This document shows, piece after piece, positions 8,381-17,138 of a stretch of DNA of 64,000 bases (position 1 is the stretch's first letter; each line of letters opens with the position of its first letter). Below the pieces are notes generated by a model, which made no database searches, was not told the DNA's origin, and saw only the letters and a list, made by a program, of their open reading frames with translations. Made by a program: the position numbers and the translations under genes. Source of the DNA: Pseudarthrobacter sp. NIBRBAC000502772 (GTDB lineage: Bacteria > Actinomycetota > Actinomycetes > Actinomycetales > Micrococcaceae); the NCBI RefSeq assembly GCF_006517235.1, contig NZ_CP041188.1:372001-436000 (forward strand), read 5' to 3'.

Positions 8381-9260
8381 CAGGCAGCCACCTCTTCCTT
8401 GGCCACGAGCTCCAGGAAATGGCTGCGCATGCGTTCCGCGTCGGCTTCCAGCCCGGTGAAGATCCGGAAGGAATCCGCCGCCTGCCCTACTGCCATGCGG
8501 CCACCGTCCAGTACCTCGCAGCCTTTGGCGCGGGCGCCGCGGACCAGTTCCGTATCGATCGGGCGGTAGACGATGTCCGCCACCCAGTGCCGCGTTTCCA
8601 GCAGGTCCAGGTCCAGCGGGACGCCGGGATGGGCGGCCATGCCTACGGGGGTGCAGTGCACCAGACCGTCGGCCAGCGGCATCAGCTGCGGCAGCTCCGC
8701 CGTCGTACGCGCTGTGACGGTGCTGCTCGGGAAGAAACCGGCCAGCTCTGCTGCGCGTGCCGCGCAGCGGGCGGGGTCCACGTCCACCAGGTCCAGCGCC
8801 TTAACGCCGGCGGTGAGCAGCGCGTAGGCGACGGCGGAACCGGCACCTCCCGCGCCAAGCTGGACGACGCGGTCCAGCCGCGCGCCCGGTAGGCCGGAGG
8901 CAAGCGCGGCGGCGAAGCCGGAGAAGTCGGTGTTGTGCCCAATGAAGCGGCCGTCCTCGATGACTACGGTGTTGACGGCACCGAGCCTAAGGGCGTCCGG
9001 TGAGACCTCGTCCAGGTGCGCCAGCACAAGCTGCTTGCACGGATGGGTGATGTTCAGTCCGTTGAAGCCCAGGCTGCGGGCACTCTTGAGCAGATCCCCC
9101 ACGGCATCGCCGGACAGTCCGAGCTCCAGCAGGTCGATGGGGCGGTAGAGGTAGCGCAGGCCCAGCACATCGCCTTCGCGTTCGTGCATGGGGGAGTGAG
9201 TGACGGCATCACGCCGTCGCCGACCAGTCCCACGAGGTAGGACTCAGTTCGATTGCTCAT
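8380..9260 (-). CDS. Shikimate/quinate dehydrogenase-family protein with apparent 5' frameshift
   Basis: The body (ATG 9187-9189 to 8380, 269 residues) is an AroE-family dehydrogenase with NAD(P)-binding LGAGGAGSAVAYALL, NITHPCKQ containing the catalytic Lys, and GHNTDFSGFAAAL. The true N-terminus, starting at ATG 9258-9260, is in another frame: it reads up to VMPSLTPP and would continue into MHEREGDVLGLRY if one nucleotide were restored at the C5 run (plus positions 9190-9194). The SLTPP stretch is the substrate-binding Ser/Thr motif, so a protein starting at 9189 would lack it. The catabolic position suggests oxidation of shikimate or quinate rather than biosynthesis. The break may be a real mutation or a homopolymer sequencing error. 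Confidence 0.82.
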
Positions 9261-9340
9261 CCGGGCAGCTCCTTTGAATACGGCATCCGGCGGGCGGCGG
9301 CGCTCGAGGCGGCCGCGGCGGGTCGGGTGGTAGGGATTAC

Positions 9341-9388
9341 AGTACAACACTTGTTCACTTCTCGCACGCTTGTTCTACATACGAACAA
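9341..9388 (-). promoter_or_regulatory. Promoter/operator region of the aroE-quiC-pca operon
   Basis: Between the end of the IclR gene and the aroE-like start lies an inverted repeat TTGTTC-n7-GAACAA (9370-9388), with a second half site (GAACAA on the minus strand, 9351-9356) on its operon-proximal side. IclR-family regulators bind short palindromes like this next to the genes they control. No strong -35/-10 pair was fixed, so transcript start is not assigned. Confidence 0.5.
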
Positions 9389-9399
9389 ATGCGTGCGGT

Positions 9400-10215
9400 T
9401 TACCGCTGCGGCAAGCGTGCGGCCAGCTCCGCCGCGGCATCCTGCAGCAGGGGCACATGGGCCAACAGGGCTTCCATGCTGAGGCGGAAGACGGGAACGG
9501 CGGTTGCCAGGGAGGCGAAGGCATGGCCCTGGGAATTGAGCAGCGGCACGGCCACGGCGCGCATGCCGTTCTCGTTCTCCTCGTCCATCACGGCATATCC
9601 CTGCCGGCGCACCTTCTCGATCTCGGCACGGAAGGCGCCCCGGTCGGTGATGGTGTGCTCGGTGAGGGGTTCCAGTTCGAGCTCCTCGAGCAGCGCTTCA
9701 CGCTCCGCGTCCTCGGCAAAAGCCACCAGCGCCTTGCCCACGGCCGTCGCGTGCAGGGCGCCCAGATGCCCGGGGTCGCTGGTGACGCGGAAGGTTTGCG
9801 GGCCGTCCACCTTGTTGACTGTCAGGTGGTGGTGGCCGTCGCGGACGCTGAGGATGGTGGCCTCCCCGGTCTGCTCGGTCACGCGGCGCAGGACCGGCAG
9901 CGCGGTGCCGGCAAATCCGTGATGGTTGGAGACCCGCTGGCCCAGCTGGAAGATCCGCAGGCCCAGATGGTAGCGGCGGCCGTCCGGCTCATAGTCCACA
10001 AATCCGTCCCGCGTCAGGGATCCCAGCAGGCGGTAGGTGGTGCTGAAGGGGAGGTCGGCGCGGCGCGAGATCTCCGCGGCGCTGGCGCCACGCGGCTCGT
10101 CTCCCAGGAGGACCAGCAGGCCCAGGGCCTTGCCCACCATGTCCGTGCGGTCGCCCTTGGGCGTCTTTGGCTCAGCGGCGACGTCATCGGGCGCTGTGGT
10201 TTGATTCACACTCAT
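9400..10215 (-). CDS. IclR-family transcriptional regulator of the pca operon
   Basis: This 271-residue regulator has an N-terminal winged HTH (about residues 25-85, with GASAAEISRRADLPFSTTYRLLGSL) and the C-terminal IclR effector-binding domain (GHLGALHATAVGKALVAF, then YAVMDEENENGMRAVAVPL). I start it at ATG 10213-10215 (MSVNQ); the frame is open for 32 more codons, but that part overlaps the divergent promoter region and is not IclR-like. PcaR/PcaU-type IclR proteins control beta-ketoadipate genes elsewhere. The position between the pca operon and the transporter supports that role. Whether it activates or represses cannot be read from sequence. Confidence 0.88.
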   Translation of the reverse strand: MSVNQTTAPDDVAAEPKTPKGDRTDMVGKALGLLVLLGDEPRGASAAEISRRADLPFSTTYRLLGSLTRDGFVDYEPDGRRYHLGLRIFQLGQRVSNHHGFAGTALPVLRRVTEQTGEATILSVRDGHHHLTVNKVDGPQTFRVTSDPGHLGALHATAVGKALVAFAEDAEREALLEELELEPLTEHTITDRGAFRAEIEKVRRQGYAVMDEENENGMRAVAVPLLNSQGHAFASLATAVPVFRLSMEALLAHVPLLQDAAAELAARLPQR

Positions 10216-10445
10216 ACGTTGATGTTGCCACATCGTGGGAACTATTTCTAGATGGTGATTATTTTCTTGACAAGTGACTGCGCTCACAGCCATCATTGCT
10301 GTATCGCACAAGTAGCTCCCACCATGTGGCTACTGCTCCGGGTCTTTCAACGGACTCCAGCCGCACCGCACCAGCTCCACTCAGGCCGCTGCGGCTGCGA
10401 CCTTCCGATCCATCCGCGACAACGTCGTCACATCAAAGGAACTCC

Positions 10446-11765
10446 ATGAGCCAGACACTTCCGTCCGCGGGGCAGGGCACCGTTGCCCCGGCCGGGACGC
10501 CAAAGAAGGCAGCCCTCGCCAGCTTCCTGGGCAGCGCCGTCGAATACTACGACTTCTTCATCTTCGGCTCCGCCGCCGCCCTGATCTTCCCCACAGTGTT
10601 CTTCCCGGACGCCGGAGCCAACGCTGCCGTCATGTCCTTCGCCACCTTCGGCTTCGCCTATGTGGCACGGCCGGTGGGCGCCGTCATCCTGGGCCACTTC
10701 GGTGACCGCGTGGGCCGGCGGAAGGTCCTGATGTTCACGCTGCTGCTGATGGGCGCCTCGACGTTCCTGATCGGCTGCCTGCCCGACTTCAACACCGTGG
10801 GCTGGTGGGCTCCGGCCCTGCTGGTGCTGGCGCGGCTTTGCCAGGGCCTCTCCGCAGCGGGCGAGCAGGCCGGCGCATCCTCCATGACGCTGGAACACGC
10901 ACCGGACAACCGCCGCTCCTTCTTCACTTCCTGGACCCTCACCGGCACCCAGGGCGGCCAGATCCTCGCCGCCCTCGTCTTCATCCCCGTCCTCGCCCTT
11001 CCGGACGAGATCAAGTACGGCATCGGCTGGCGCGTCCCGTTCTGGCTCAGCGCCGTCGTCGTTCTTGTTGCGTTCTTTATCCGCCGCACACTGCATGAGC
11101 CCCCGGCGTTCGAAGAAGCCCAGAAAACCGCCCAGATCTCCAAGCTTCCGGTCGCCGATCTCCTCAAGGACCACTGGCGCGACGTGCTCCGCGTAGTCTG
11201 CTGTGCCTTCATCGCCGCCGTCTCCACGGTGTTCGGCACGCTCGCCATCAGCTACGCCAAGACCGTTGCCGGTGTTGACGGCACCACCACACTCTGGCTG
11301 GTGGTCGGCGCCAACCTGGTCGCTTTGGGCACCCAGCCGCTGTTCGGCAAGCTCGCGGACCGGATCGGCCGCAAGCCGGTCTTCATCTACGGTGCCGTGG
11401 CCAGCGCCATCCTGACTCCGGTGTTCCTGCTCAGCCTGGAATCCGGCAGCATCCCGCTGATGTTCCTCGCGGCCATCGGCTTCTTCTCCTGCGGCTACGC
11501 GGCCTCCAACGCAGTCTGGCCGTCCTTCTACGCCGAGATGTTCAGCACCAAGGTCCGCTTCTCCGGCCTGGCGATCGGTACGCAGCTGGGCTTCCTGATG
11601 GCAGGCTTCGCCCCGGCCATCGTGGCAGCCATGGGCGGCATCAAGCCCGGCGGCTGGGTCCAGATCAGCGTCTTCACCGCCATCATCTGCGGCATCTCGG
11701 CCATCTCCGCCCTGACGGCCAAGGAGACTTTCAACGTCCCCACCAAGCAGCTCGGCCTGAAGTAG
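10446..11765 (+). CDS. MHS-family (MFS) carboxylic-acid:H+ symporter, likely shikimate/protocatechuate uptake
   Basis: This 439-residue protein has about 12 membrane segments and metabolite:H+ symporter signatures: the start LASFLGSAVEYYDFFIFGSAAAL, the loop 2-3 motif GHFGDRVGRRKVL, and RLCQGLSAAGEQAGAS. A matching DRIGRKP loop occurs in the second half. ShiA (shikimate) and several protocatechuate/alpha-ketoglutarate carriers belong to this family. The chosen ATG follows AAAGGAACTCC; the frame is open upstream but that part lies in the divergent intergenic region. Divergence from the IclR gene and proximity to the catabolic operon suggest it imports the operon's substrate. Confidence 0.87.
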   Translation: MSQTLPSAGQGTVAPAGTPKKAALASFLGSAVEYYDFFIFGSAAALIFPTVFFPDAGANAAVMSFATFGFAYVARPVGAVILGHFGDRVGRRKVLMFTLLLMGASTFLIGCLPDFNTVGWWAPALLVLARLCQGLSAAGEQAGASSMTLEHAPDNRRSFFTSWTLTGTQGGQILAALVFIPVLALPDEIKYGIGWRVPFWLSAVVVLVAFFIRRTLHEPPAFEEAQKTAQISKLPVADLLKDHWRDVLRVVCCAFIAAVSTVFGTLAISYAKTVAGVDGTTTLWLVVGANLVALGTQPLFGKLADRIGRKPVFIYGAVASAILTPVFLLSLESGSIPLMFLAAIGFFSCGYAASNAVWPSFYAEMFSTKVRFSGLAIGTQLGFLMAGFAPAIVAAMGGIKPGGWVQISVFTAIICGISAISALTAKETFNVPTKQLGLK

Positions 11766-11835
11766 GGCCAGAAACCTTGGGGCAAGAACGTACGACGGCG
11801 GGCGGCGGGTTGGGTGCCTACTGCGAACTGGGTGC

Positions 11836-12921
11836 CTACGGCCGGCCGGTCTCCAGGACCGACGCCAGGTCAAAGTTCACCGGCTCCTCCAACTGTTCGT
11901 ATGTGCAGGATTCGGGGTCCCGGTCCGGCCGCCAGCGGTTGAACTGGGCGGTATGCCGGAAGCGCTCACCTTCCATGTGGTCGTACCGGACCTCCACCAC
12001 CAGTTCGGGCCGGAGCGGCACAAAAGACAGATCCTTGCCCGCGCTCCACCGGCTGCCCTCCGCGTTGCGCGGCGTCCGTTCGCCGTCCGCCTGCTTAGCC
12101 CAGGCCCAAGGGTGACCGTCGAAGTCCGTGACCAGCGTCTGGAGTTCCTCGAACAGCTCCTGCCGTCGCTTCATGGGGAAGGCGCCGATCACGCCCACGC
12201 TCGCCAGGCCGCCGTCGTCCTTGTACAGGCCCAGCAGCAATGAGCCGATAGCGTTCGGTCCGCTCTTGTGCACGCGGTAGCCGGCCACCACACAATCGGC
12301 CGTGCGTTCGTGCTTGACCTTGAACATCACGCGTTTGTCCGGCTGGTAGCTCCCCTCCAGCGGCTTGGCCACAATCCCGTCCAGGCCTGCACCTTCGAAC
12401 TGCTGGAACCATTGCTCGGCGGTGGCCTTGTCCTGGGTCGCCGCCGTGAGGTGGACGGGAGCCTTGCTGCCCGCGAGCGCCTTTTCCAGCGCTGCCCGCC
12501 GTTCGGCGAAGGGCCGGCCGGTGTAGTCGTCGTCGCCCAGGGCCAGCAGGTCAAAGGCCACAAACTTGGCGGGGGTCTGTTCGGCGAGGAGCTTGACCCG
12601 GCTGGCGGCAGGATGGATGCGCTGCTGCAGGGCATCGAAATCGAGCCGGTCACCGGAGGCCCCCACCAGGACAATCTCGCCGTCCAGCACACAGCGGGGC
12701 GGCAGGTTTTCCTTCAGGGCTTCCACGAGCTCAGGAAAATACCTGGTCATGGGCTTTTCGTTGCGGCTGCCGATCTCCAGCTCATCGCCGTCGCGGAAAA
12801 TAATGGACCGGAACCCGTCCCACTTGGGCTCATAGCTGAGGGCCCCGTCGGGCATTCCGCTGACGGCCTTGGCGAGCATGGGCGGGACGGGAGGCATCAC
12901 GGGAAGGTGCATAGTGCCCAT
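11836..12921 (-). CDS. ligC: ATP-dependent DNA ligase, LigC type
   Basis: This 361-residue ligase carries the nucleotidyltransferase motif I EPKWDGFR with the adenylated lysine at position 33. Further motifs are SRNEKPMTRYFPE, LDGEIV, FDLLALGDDD and VMFKVKHERTADCVV (motif V), followed by an OB-fold C-terminal region. Length and lack of polymerase or nuclease domains match mycobacterial LigC, linked to repair rather than replication. I start it at ATG 12919-12921; a second ATG 9 nt downstream is possible, and the open frame extending upstream lacks similarity. It stands alone, with no Ku or LigD nearby. Confidence 0.9.
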   Translation of the reverse strand: MGTMHLPVMPPVPPMLAKAVSGMPDGALSYEPKWDGFRSIIFRDGDELEIGSRNEKPMTRYFPELVEALKENLPPRCVLDGEIVLVGASGDRLDFDALQQRIHPAASRVKLLAEQTPAKFVAFDLLALGDDDYTGRPFAERRAALEKALAGSKAPVHLTAATQDKATAEQWFQQFEGAGLDGIVAKPLEGSYQPDKRVMFKVKHERTADCVVAGYRVHKSGPNAIGSLLLGLYKDDGGLASVGVIGAFPMKRRQELFEELQTLVTDFDGHPWAWAKQADGERTPRNAEGSRWSAGKDLSFVPLRPELVVEVRYDHMEGERFRHTAQFNRWRPDRDPESCTYEQLEEPVNFDLASVLETGRP

Positions 12922-13151
12922 TCTTGCCCGGGAGGCCCGCCGGCGGTAGGCCTGAACTGGCACGATGCCCAACTGAAGGCCGCAGCGGGGTTTGACGTGC
13001 GGGATTCGCCGAATCCTGCAGTGCCGGCGGAAACGAATCGATCGCGGAGAACTAACCGGCTCCTAACGTTGAGGAAACCAGGGCGCAACATTGCCCAGCC
13101 ACACTGGAAGTGCCGGCAAGCGCAGGCACCAGCTCCAGCCAGGAGGCCCCC

Positions 13152-13388
13152 ATGTTGAAGGAAGCCAAAGCCCATGTAACAAGAGTCCGCGCCCTGGACC
13201 AGCTCCACCGCGGCGACGAAATCGAGGCCCGCCTCTCCGTAGGCCCCAGCTACGACGACGTGGTCATCCGCCGTGGCCGTGTCCAGGAGACAGCACCGGG
13301 AATCGGCGTTGTCTGGATCATGGACCATCACACCGGCTCGCGGAAAGCGATCAATACGGACGAATGCAGCGTCTGGCGGATTGCCTGA
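13152..13388 (+). CDS. Small hypothetical protein
   Basis: This is a 78-residue basic protein (MLKEAKAHVTRVR...) with no recognised family. It looks like a compact beta-rich domain, with alternating hydrophobics in VVIRRGRVQE and GVVWIMDHHTG. The start is well supported by AGGAGG at 13141-13146 spaced 5 nt from the ATG; an upstream in-frame ATG at 13110 lacks such a site. Codon use fits neighbours. It has no operon partner in the window. Confidence 0.6.
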   Translation: MLKEAKAHVTRVRALDQLHRGDEIEARLSVGPSYDDVVIRRGRVQETAPGIGVVWIMDHHTGSRKAINTDECSVWRIA

Positions 13389-13525
13389 CCGCGTGTTGGG
13401 CCGCTGGCGCAGCACCACTTGCGGAATCTTGCACCCTTGAATCTTGTACTCCGGAGTCTTGCACGACGACGGCGGGCGCAGTCAGTCAGGACTGCCCGCC
13501 GGACCGCCCGAGAGATACTTCGGCC

Positions 13526-13813
13526 CTAACCTCCGGCCACCGACTGGATGACCAGTACCTCCTGGCCGGGCGACACCTCAGTTTCCAGGCCCTGGAGCCG
13601 ACGCACCTCGTCACCGGCAACGTAAATATTCACGTACCGGCGAAGCGCCCCCGTTTCGTCCCGCAGCCGCCTGGCCAGCACCGGGTAATCCCCGGTCACC
13701 GAATCCAGCAGGCTTCCCACCGTCACCGTCCCGTCGGCGGGCGCAGTCAGGATGGACTGGCCACCGGCCAGCGGCTGGAGGATGCTGGGTAGTACCACGC
13801 TGATGTCAGGCAC
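13526..13813 (-). CDS. MoaD/ThiS-family ubiquitin-like sulfur-carrier protein
   Basis: This 95-residue beta-grasp protein ends in VAGG, the di-glycine tail that MoaD/ThiS-type carriers need for adenylation and thiocarboxylation. It starts with GTG in an 8-nt overlap with the stop of the BNR-repeat gene, so the two are co-translated. The partner E1-like enzyme is not in the window, so the pathway (molybdopterin, thiamine or another sulfur transfer) is unknown. Confidence 0.8.
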   Translation of the reverse strand: MPDISVVLPSILQPLAGGQSILTAPADGTVTVGSLLDSVTGDYPVLARRLRDETGALRRYVNIYVAGDEVRRLQGLETEVSPGQEVLVIQSVAGG

Positions 13814-14942
13814 CGCGGACGGCCGCCGTTTCCGGAACCGGCAGTTCAGCCGTAGAGACTACGGCGGCGCGGACACACAGGACGTCGGGGAGATGGCTGA
13901 CAACCTCAGCAAACGTCTCCCCTTCATCCGCGCTGGCGTACACGGTGCCGCCGCGCGTTCCGAAGTAGACACCGGCCGGCTCGGATGAATCCACGCCCGC
14001 GGCGTCGCGGAGGACGCTGTTGTACTCCCCCTTGGGCAGGCCCGTATCCAGGCGCTTCCAGGTGGCCCCGGCATCGTCCGTTCGGTGCACGGCAAGCTTC
14101 CCTTCGGGCGGGATCCGCTCGCCGTCGGCCTTGAGCGGCACAACCCAGGCGGTTCCTTCCCGGCGCGGGTGCGTCAGCATCACAAAACCGAAGTCGGCCG
14201 GAAGTCCCTCGGCGATGGAGTTCCAGTTTTCGCCGTTATCATCCGTGCGGTAGACGCCGTGATGGTTCTGCGCGTACAGCCGTCCTTCCACCGCAGCATC
14301 CGCCGCGATCTTGTGGACGCACTGGCCGAACTCAGGATTGGGGTCCGGCATGAAGTAGGCCGAAATACCCTTGTTGCGGGGTTCCCAGGACTCACCGCCG
14401 TCGAGCGAGCGGTACACACCGCCGGTGCTCATGGCGACGTGGACGTTGTCCCCGGCCGGATTCACCACGATGGAGTGGGCGGCGGCGCCGCCGTAGCCCG
14501 CACCCCAGTCGCTGCGGTGCGGGTGATCCCATAGTCCGCGGTTAAGTTCGAAATGCTCGCCACCATCGGTGGATTTCCAGACCGAAATCGGTTCGGCACC
14601 TGCCCATACCACGCCTGGCCGCGACTCTGCGTCCGGGTAGATCTGCCAGATGCGCTCCACGGCCGCGCCGGTGTCTTCGGGAAACGTGATGGCGCCCTGT
14701 TCAGGTTCGGTCCAGGTGGCGCCGAGGTCATCCGAATGGGCCACAGTGGGACCCCAGTGCTCGGACCTGACCCCCACCATGATCCGGGTACGGCCGTCCC
14801 GTGTGTCGATCCCGATGCTGGGGATTTCGCTCATCAGGAAATGCGGGCCGGAGAAGGACCATTGCTTCCGGTCCTGGCTGGTGGCCAGCCAGAGGCCCTT
14901 TTTGGTCCCGATCGCTAAGACAAAGTTCTCTGCGGTTGCCAT
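13806..14942 (-). CDS. BNR/Asp-box beta-propeller protein (exo-sialidase-like fold)
   Basis: This 378-residue protein has at least five Asp-box motifs of the S/T-x-D-x-G-x-T/S-W/F type (STDGGEHF, SLDGGESW, TDDNGENW, TDDAGATW, SADEGETF) spread along it, giving a six- or seven-bladed propeller. Sequence databases often label such proteins exo-alpha-sialidase or WD40/YVTN repeat, but no sialidase arginine triad is evident. There is no signal peptide, so it is probably cytoplasmic. I start it at ATG 14940-14942; an upstream TTG adds only four residues. It overlaps the MoaD-like gene by 8 nt, and that pairing is the best hint to function. Confidence 0.75.
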   Translation of the reverse strand: MATAENFVLAIGTKKGLWLATSQDRKQWSFSGPHFLMSEIPSIGIDTRDGRTRIMVGVRSEHWGPTVAHSDDLGATWTEPEQGAITFPEDTGAAVERIWQIYPDAESRPGVVWAGAEPISVWKSTDGGEHFELNRGLWDHPHRSDWGAGYGGAAAHSIVVNPAGDNVHVAMSTGGVYRSLDGGESWEPRNKGISAYFMPDPNPEFGQCVHKIAADAAVEGRLYAQNHHGVYRTDDNGENWNSIAEGLPADFGFVMLTHPRREGTAWVVPLKADGERIPPEGKLAVHRTDDAGATWKRLDTGLPKGEYNSVLRDAAGVDSSEPAGVYFGTRGGTVYASADEGETFAEVVSHLPDVLCVRAAVVSTAELPVPETAAVRGA

Positions 14943-15068
14943 GCACCCATGCAACCACCCCGGCCGGAGGGCCGCAACGCTTTTCTTCGCTATGTGGACT
15001 GGTCCGAGGGGACTGCTCCGGGTGTACTGGTCCGGCGTGGCCGTGACGGCGGCGCCAGGTGCGTCCGG

Positions 15069-15269
15069 TCAGTCGACGAATTCGGACTGCGTCTCGATGA
15101 AATCCCAGTCGGCTTCGGTGAGGACAGCCACCGGGGTATCCGGATGCGGCCCGCCGGCTTCGGCGATGCCCTGCAGCACCGGCAGCGGCAGTTCCGCCGC
15201 ACGGAGATTTTCCCTCAGCCATTCCTTGGTTTGCAGGTCCAGATCCAGCCACCACATGTAGATTTCCAT
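15069..15269 (-). CDS. Small hypothetical protein
   Basis: A 66-residue acidic protein (MEIYMWWLDLDLQTKEWL...) with no recognised family. The ATG at 15267-15269 is preceded by a GAAAGGTG ribosome-binding site about 10 nt away; a longer frame reaches 15338 but its extra part is not needed. Composition (many Trp, Leu, Asp, Glu) is protein-like. It stands alone. Confidence 0.5.
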   Translation of the reverse strand: MEIYMWWLDLDLQTKEWLRENLRAAELPLPVLQGIAEAGGPHPDTPVAVLTEADWDFIETQSEFVD

Positions 15270-15540
15270 GCCGGTCACGCACCTTTCGTATGCTCCAACG
15301 TTAGGCTCCGCCCAGTCCACGTTCAAGGGTAGCCACAACCTGGCAATGCTCCCGATTCCGCGTACATGCAGGTAACGCCGCAGGTCAAAGGCGGAAAAAG
15401 ACGAGTACCCGCTACTGGCGACTGCACCTTGCCGCCGCCCCTAGCCTGAAGTCACTAAAGCTGACCATGCTGTTGGGGCATTGGGATCTCCGCTACTCCC
15501 TCCCCGCGTGGTCCGTTTCAAACAGACTGGGGAGAACACC

Positions 15541-16167
15541 ATGAAACGCACCTTCGCAACTTTGGGGGTCCTGGGGCTGGCCATGCTCAGCGTCACGGCC
15601 CCGGCCTACGCCGCCTCTGACTTCACGCTCTGCCACAACGGAAGTGAGCTGACGATCGACATCAGTGGATCAGGCGCACTGGCCGGCCACACACGACACT
15701 CCGATGACATCATCCCGCCCAATGCGGTACTGCCGGACGGATTCAACTGGCCCGCGGGTGGGGATCCCGCCCATCCCTGCCTTGCTGTGGTGGTGGTGCC
15801 GCCGGTCGTCGTGCCGCCAGTCGTCGTGCCGCCAGTCGTCGTACCGCCGGTCGTTGACCCGCCAGTCGTCGTACCGCCGGTCGTTGACCCGCCGGCTGTG
15901 GTGCAGCAGGCACCGGTGGCTGGGGCCGCCGGCGCGGTCACACCGGCTGCGCAGACACCCGCACCGAAGGCAGCTGCTGCCAAGGCGCCCGCCGCAGCAG
16001 CAGCCGCTGTCAGCCAGGGCACCAACGAGGGCTTCAACGCGCAAACCGCCATCGGCGGATCAGAGGAAAGTACTACCTGGCTGGCCGGTCTGGGCGTCCT
16101 GCTAGGTGCGGGCGCTGTGGTTGCAGTGCGCCGCAAGTCCCGGACGGAATCGCCGACGGCGGGCTGA
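15541..16167 (+). CDS. Secreted, C-terminally anchored cell-wall protein with Val-Pro repeat spacer; probable sortase substrate
   Basis: This 208-residue protein has a signal peptide (MKRTFATLGVLGLAML..., cleavage near APAYA-A24) and a small N-terminal domain with one cysteine pair (Cys30 and Cys79). A rigid spacer of seven VVVPP/VVDPP units (residues 84-118) and an Ala/Pro-rich stretch follow. The C-terminus has a hydrophobic segment (WLAGLGVLLGAGAVVAV) ending in RRKSR. This is the layout of a sortase substrate, but there is no LPxTG; the sequence at the usual place is NAQTA. The sortase gene lies 133 nt downstream. It starts at the ATG after GGGGAGAACACC. Confidence 0.75.
   Translation: MKRTFATLGVLGLAMLSVTAPAYAASDFTLCHNGSELTIDISGSGALAGHTRHSDDIIPPNAVLPDGFNWPAGGDPAHPCLAVVVVPPVVVPPVVVPPVVVPPVVDPPVVVPPVVDPPAVVQQAPVAGAAGAVTPAAQTPAPKAAAAKAPAAAAAAVSQGTNEGFNAQTAIGGSEESTTWLAGLGVLLGAGAVVAVRRKSRTESPTAG
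15790..15894 (+). repeat. Seven tandem 15-bp in-frame repeats
   Basis: Seven consecutive 15-bp units of the type GTCGTCGTGCCGCCA encode VVVPP or VVDPP in the secreted protein at 15541. Units 2 and 3 are identical and units 4/5 resemble 6/7, suggesting slippage or a 30-bp step duplication. The number of units may vary between strains. Confidence 0.9.
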
Positions 16168-16300
16168 CGCCCACCAGAGCCTCCGGGGTCTGTTACCGAG
16201 GGCGTCCCGCCAAAACCCGGCGGGACGCCCTCGGCGCAATTTCAAAGCGGGTCCACCCTCCACCTGCTGAACGCAAGGCGTTTGAAAGCAAAGGAACATC

Positions 16301-17065
16301 ATGTCCAAGCACTCCAGCATTCGCGTCGCCCGCCGTGGCGTTCTGCGGGTCCTGGAAGTCCTGCGCGTCCGTGGATGGAACCGTGGAGATCTGGCAATCC
16401 TGCTGTGCGGAGTCCTGGGTTTCCTGTCCCTCACCTTCGGTGCACCCCTGCTCAAGCACGGGGAAGTCGCCGTCCCCAGAGCGGAACTGTCGGCACCATT
16501 CCGGGCCACGCCGTCGTCCGCTCCTTGGCCGCTGTCCGGCACTGGCGAAGCTCCGGGGGCAGCTCCAAAGACGGCAACAGCCCCGGCCGCAGACGCCACC
16601 ACCCCCGGCCCGGCCTTGCCGGAAGCCTCCGCACCCCTGCGTATCCTCTATCCCGCTGCGGCAATCGACACGGCCGTCCATCCCCTTGAACCGGACACCT
16701 CGGCCGTCGCCACCCGGACAGTGGAGCCGCCCACCACCATGGACGGGTATTGGCTGACACCGTTCGGGACTCCCGGCAACGGGTCGGGCAACACCACGTA
16801 CATCATCGGACACAGCTGGGAGGGGCGGGACGCCCCGTTCAACCACCTCAGCTCCGCTGCAGTCGTTGGTGACACCTTCGACGTCGTCACCGCGACCGGC
16901 ACCATCCCTTACCGGGTGGACAGCGTCACCACGTACCTCAAGGACAGCCTCAAGGACAGCCCCATCTGGGACATGGTGCCCAGCCGTGTGGTCCTGATCA
17001 GCTGCTACACGGAAGACCCGTGGGGCAAGAACGTGGTTGTCTCGGCGTCGCCCGCTGCCGCCTGA
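16301..17065 (+). CDS. Sortase (class F-like)
   Basis: This 254-residue sortase has a membrane anchor (about residues 30-50), an Ala/Pro/Thr-rich linker to ~110, then the catalytic beta-barrel. The catalytic His171 is in YIIGHSW and Cys235 in VVLISCYTEDP. The position normally occupied by the catalytic arginine before NVVV is Lys243 (WGKNVVV), which is unusual. Start ATG follows AAAGGAA. The gene is directly downstream of a repeat-spacer protein with a sorting-signal-like tail, making a likely enzyme-substrate pair. Sortases join such tails to the cell wall or pilin subunits. Confidence 0.85.
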   Translation: MSKHSSIRVARRGVLRVLEVLRVRGWNRGDLAILLCGVLGFLSLTFGAPLLKHGEVAVPRAELSAPFRATPSSAPWPLSGTGEAPGAAPKTATAPAADATTPGPALPEASAPLRILYPAAAIDTAVHPLEPDTSAVATRTVEPPTTMDGYWLTPFGTPGNGSGNTTYIIGHSWEGRDAPFNHLSSAAVVGDTFDVVTATGTIPYRVDSVTTYLKDSLKDSPIWDMVPSRVVLISCYTEDPWGKNVVVSASPAAA

Positions 17066-17138
17066 CACGTCCACGCGCCGTCGGCCCTGTTCAAGTCGGC
17101 CCTGTTCAAGTGGCTCCGCGCAGGCACAGAATGGTCCT

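Noticed and set aside
10216..10445. TTGACA at 10268 as the MHS transporter promoter
   Set aside because: A good -10 at 16-18 nt is missing, so the promoter was not called.
10428..11873. A 481-codon open frame opposite the MHS transporter
   Set aside because: The plus-strand gene has transporter signatures and a ribosome-binding site; the antisense reading is Gly/Glu/Asp-rich without a family.
15790..15894. CRISPR-like short repeats
   Set aside because: The 15-bp units have no spacers and encode in-frame VVVPP in a secreted protein.
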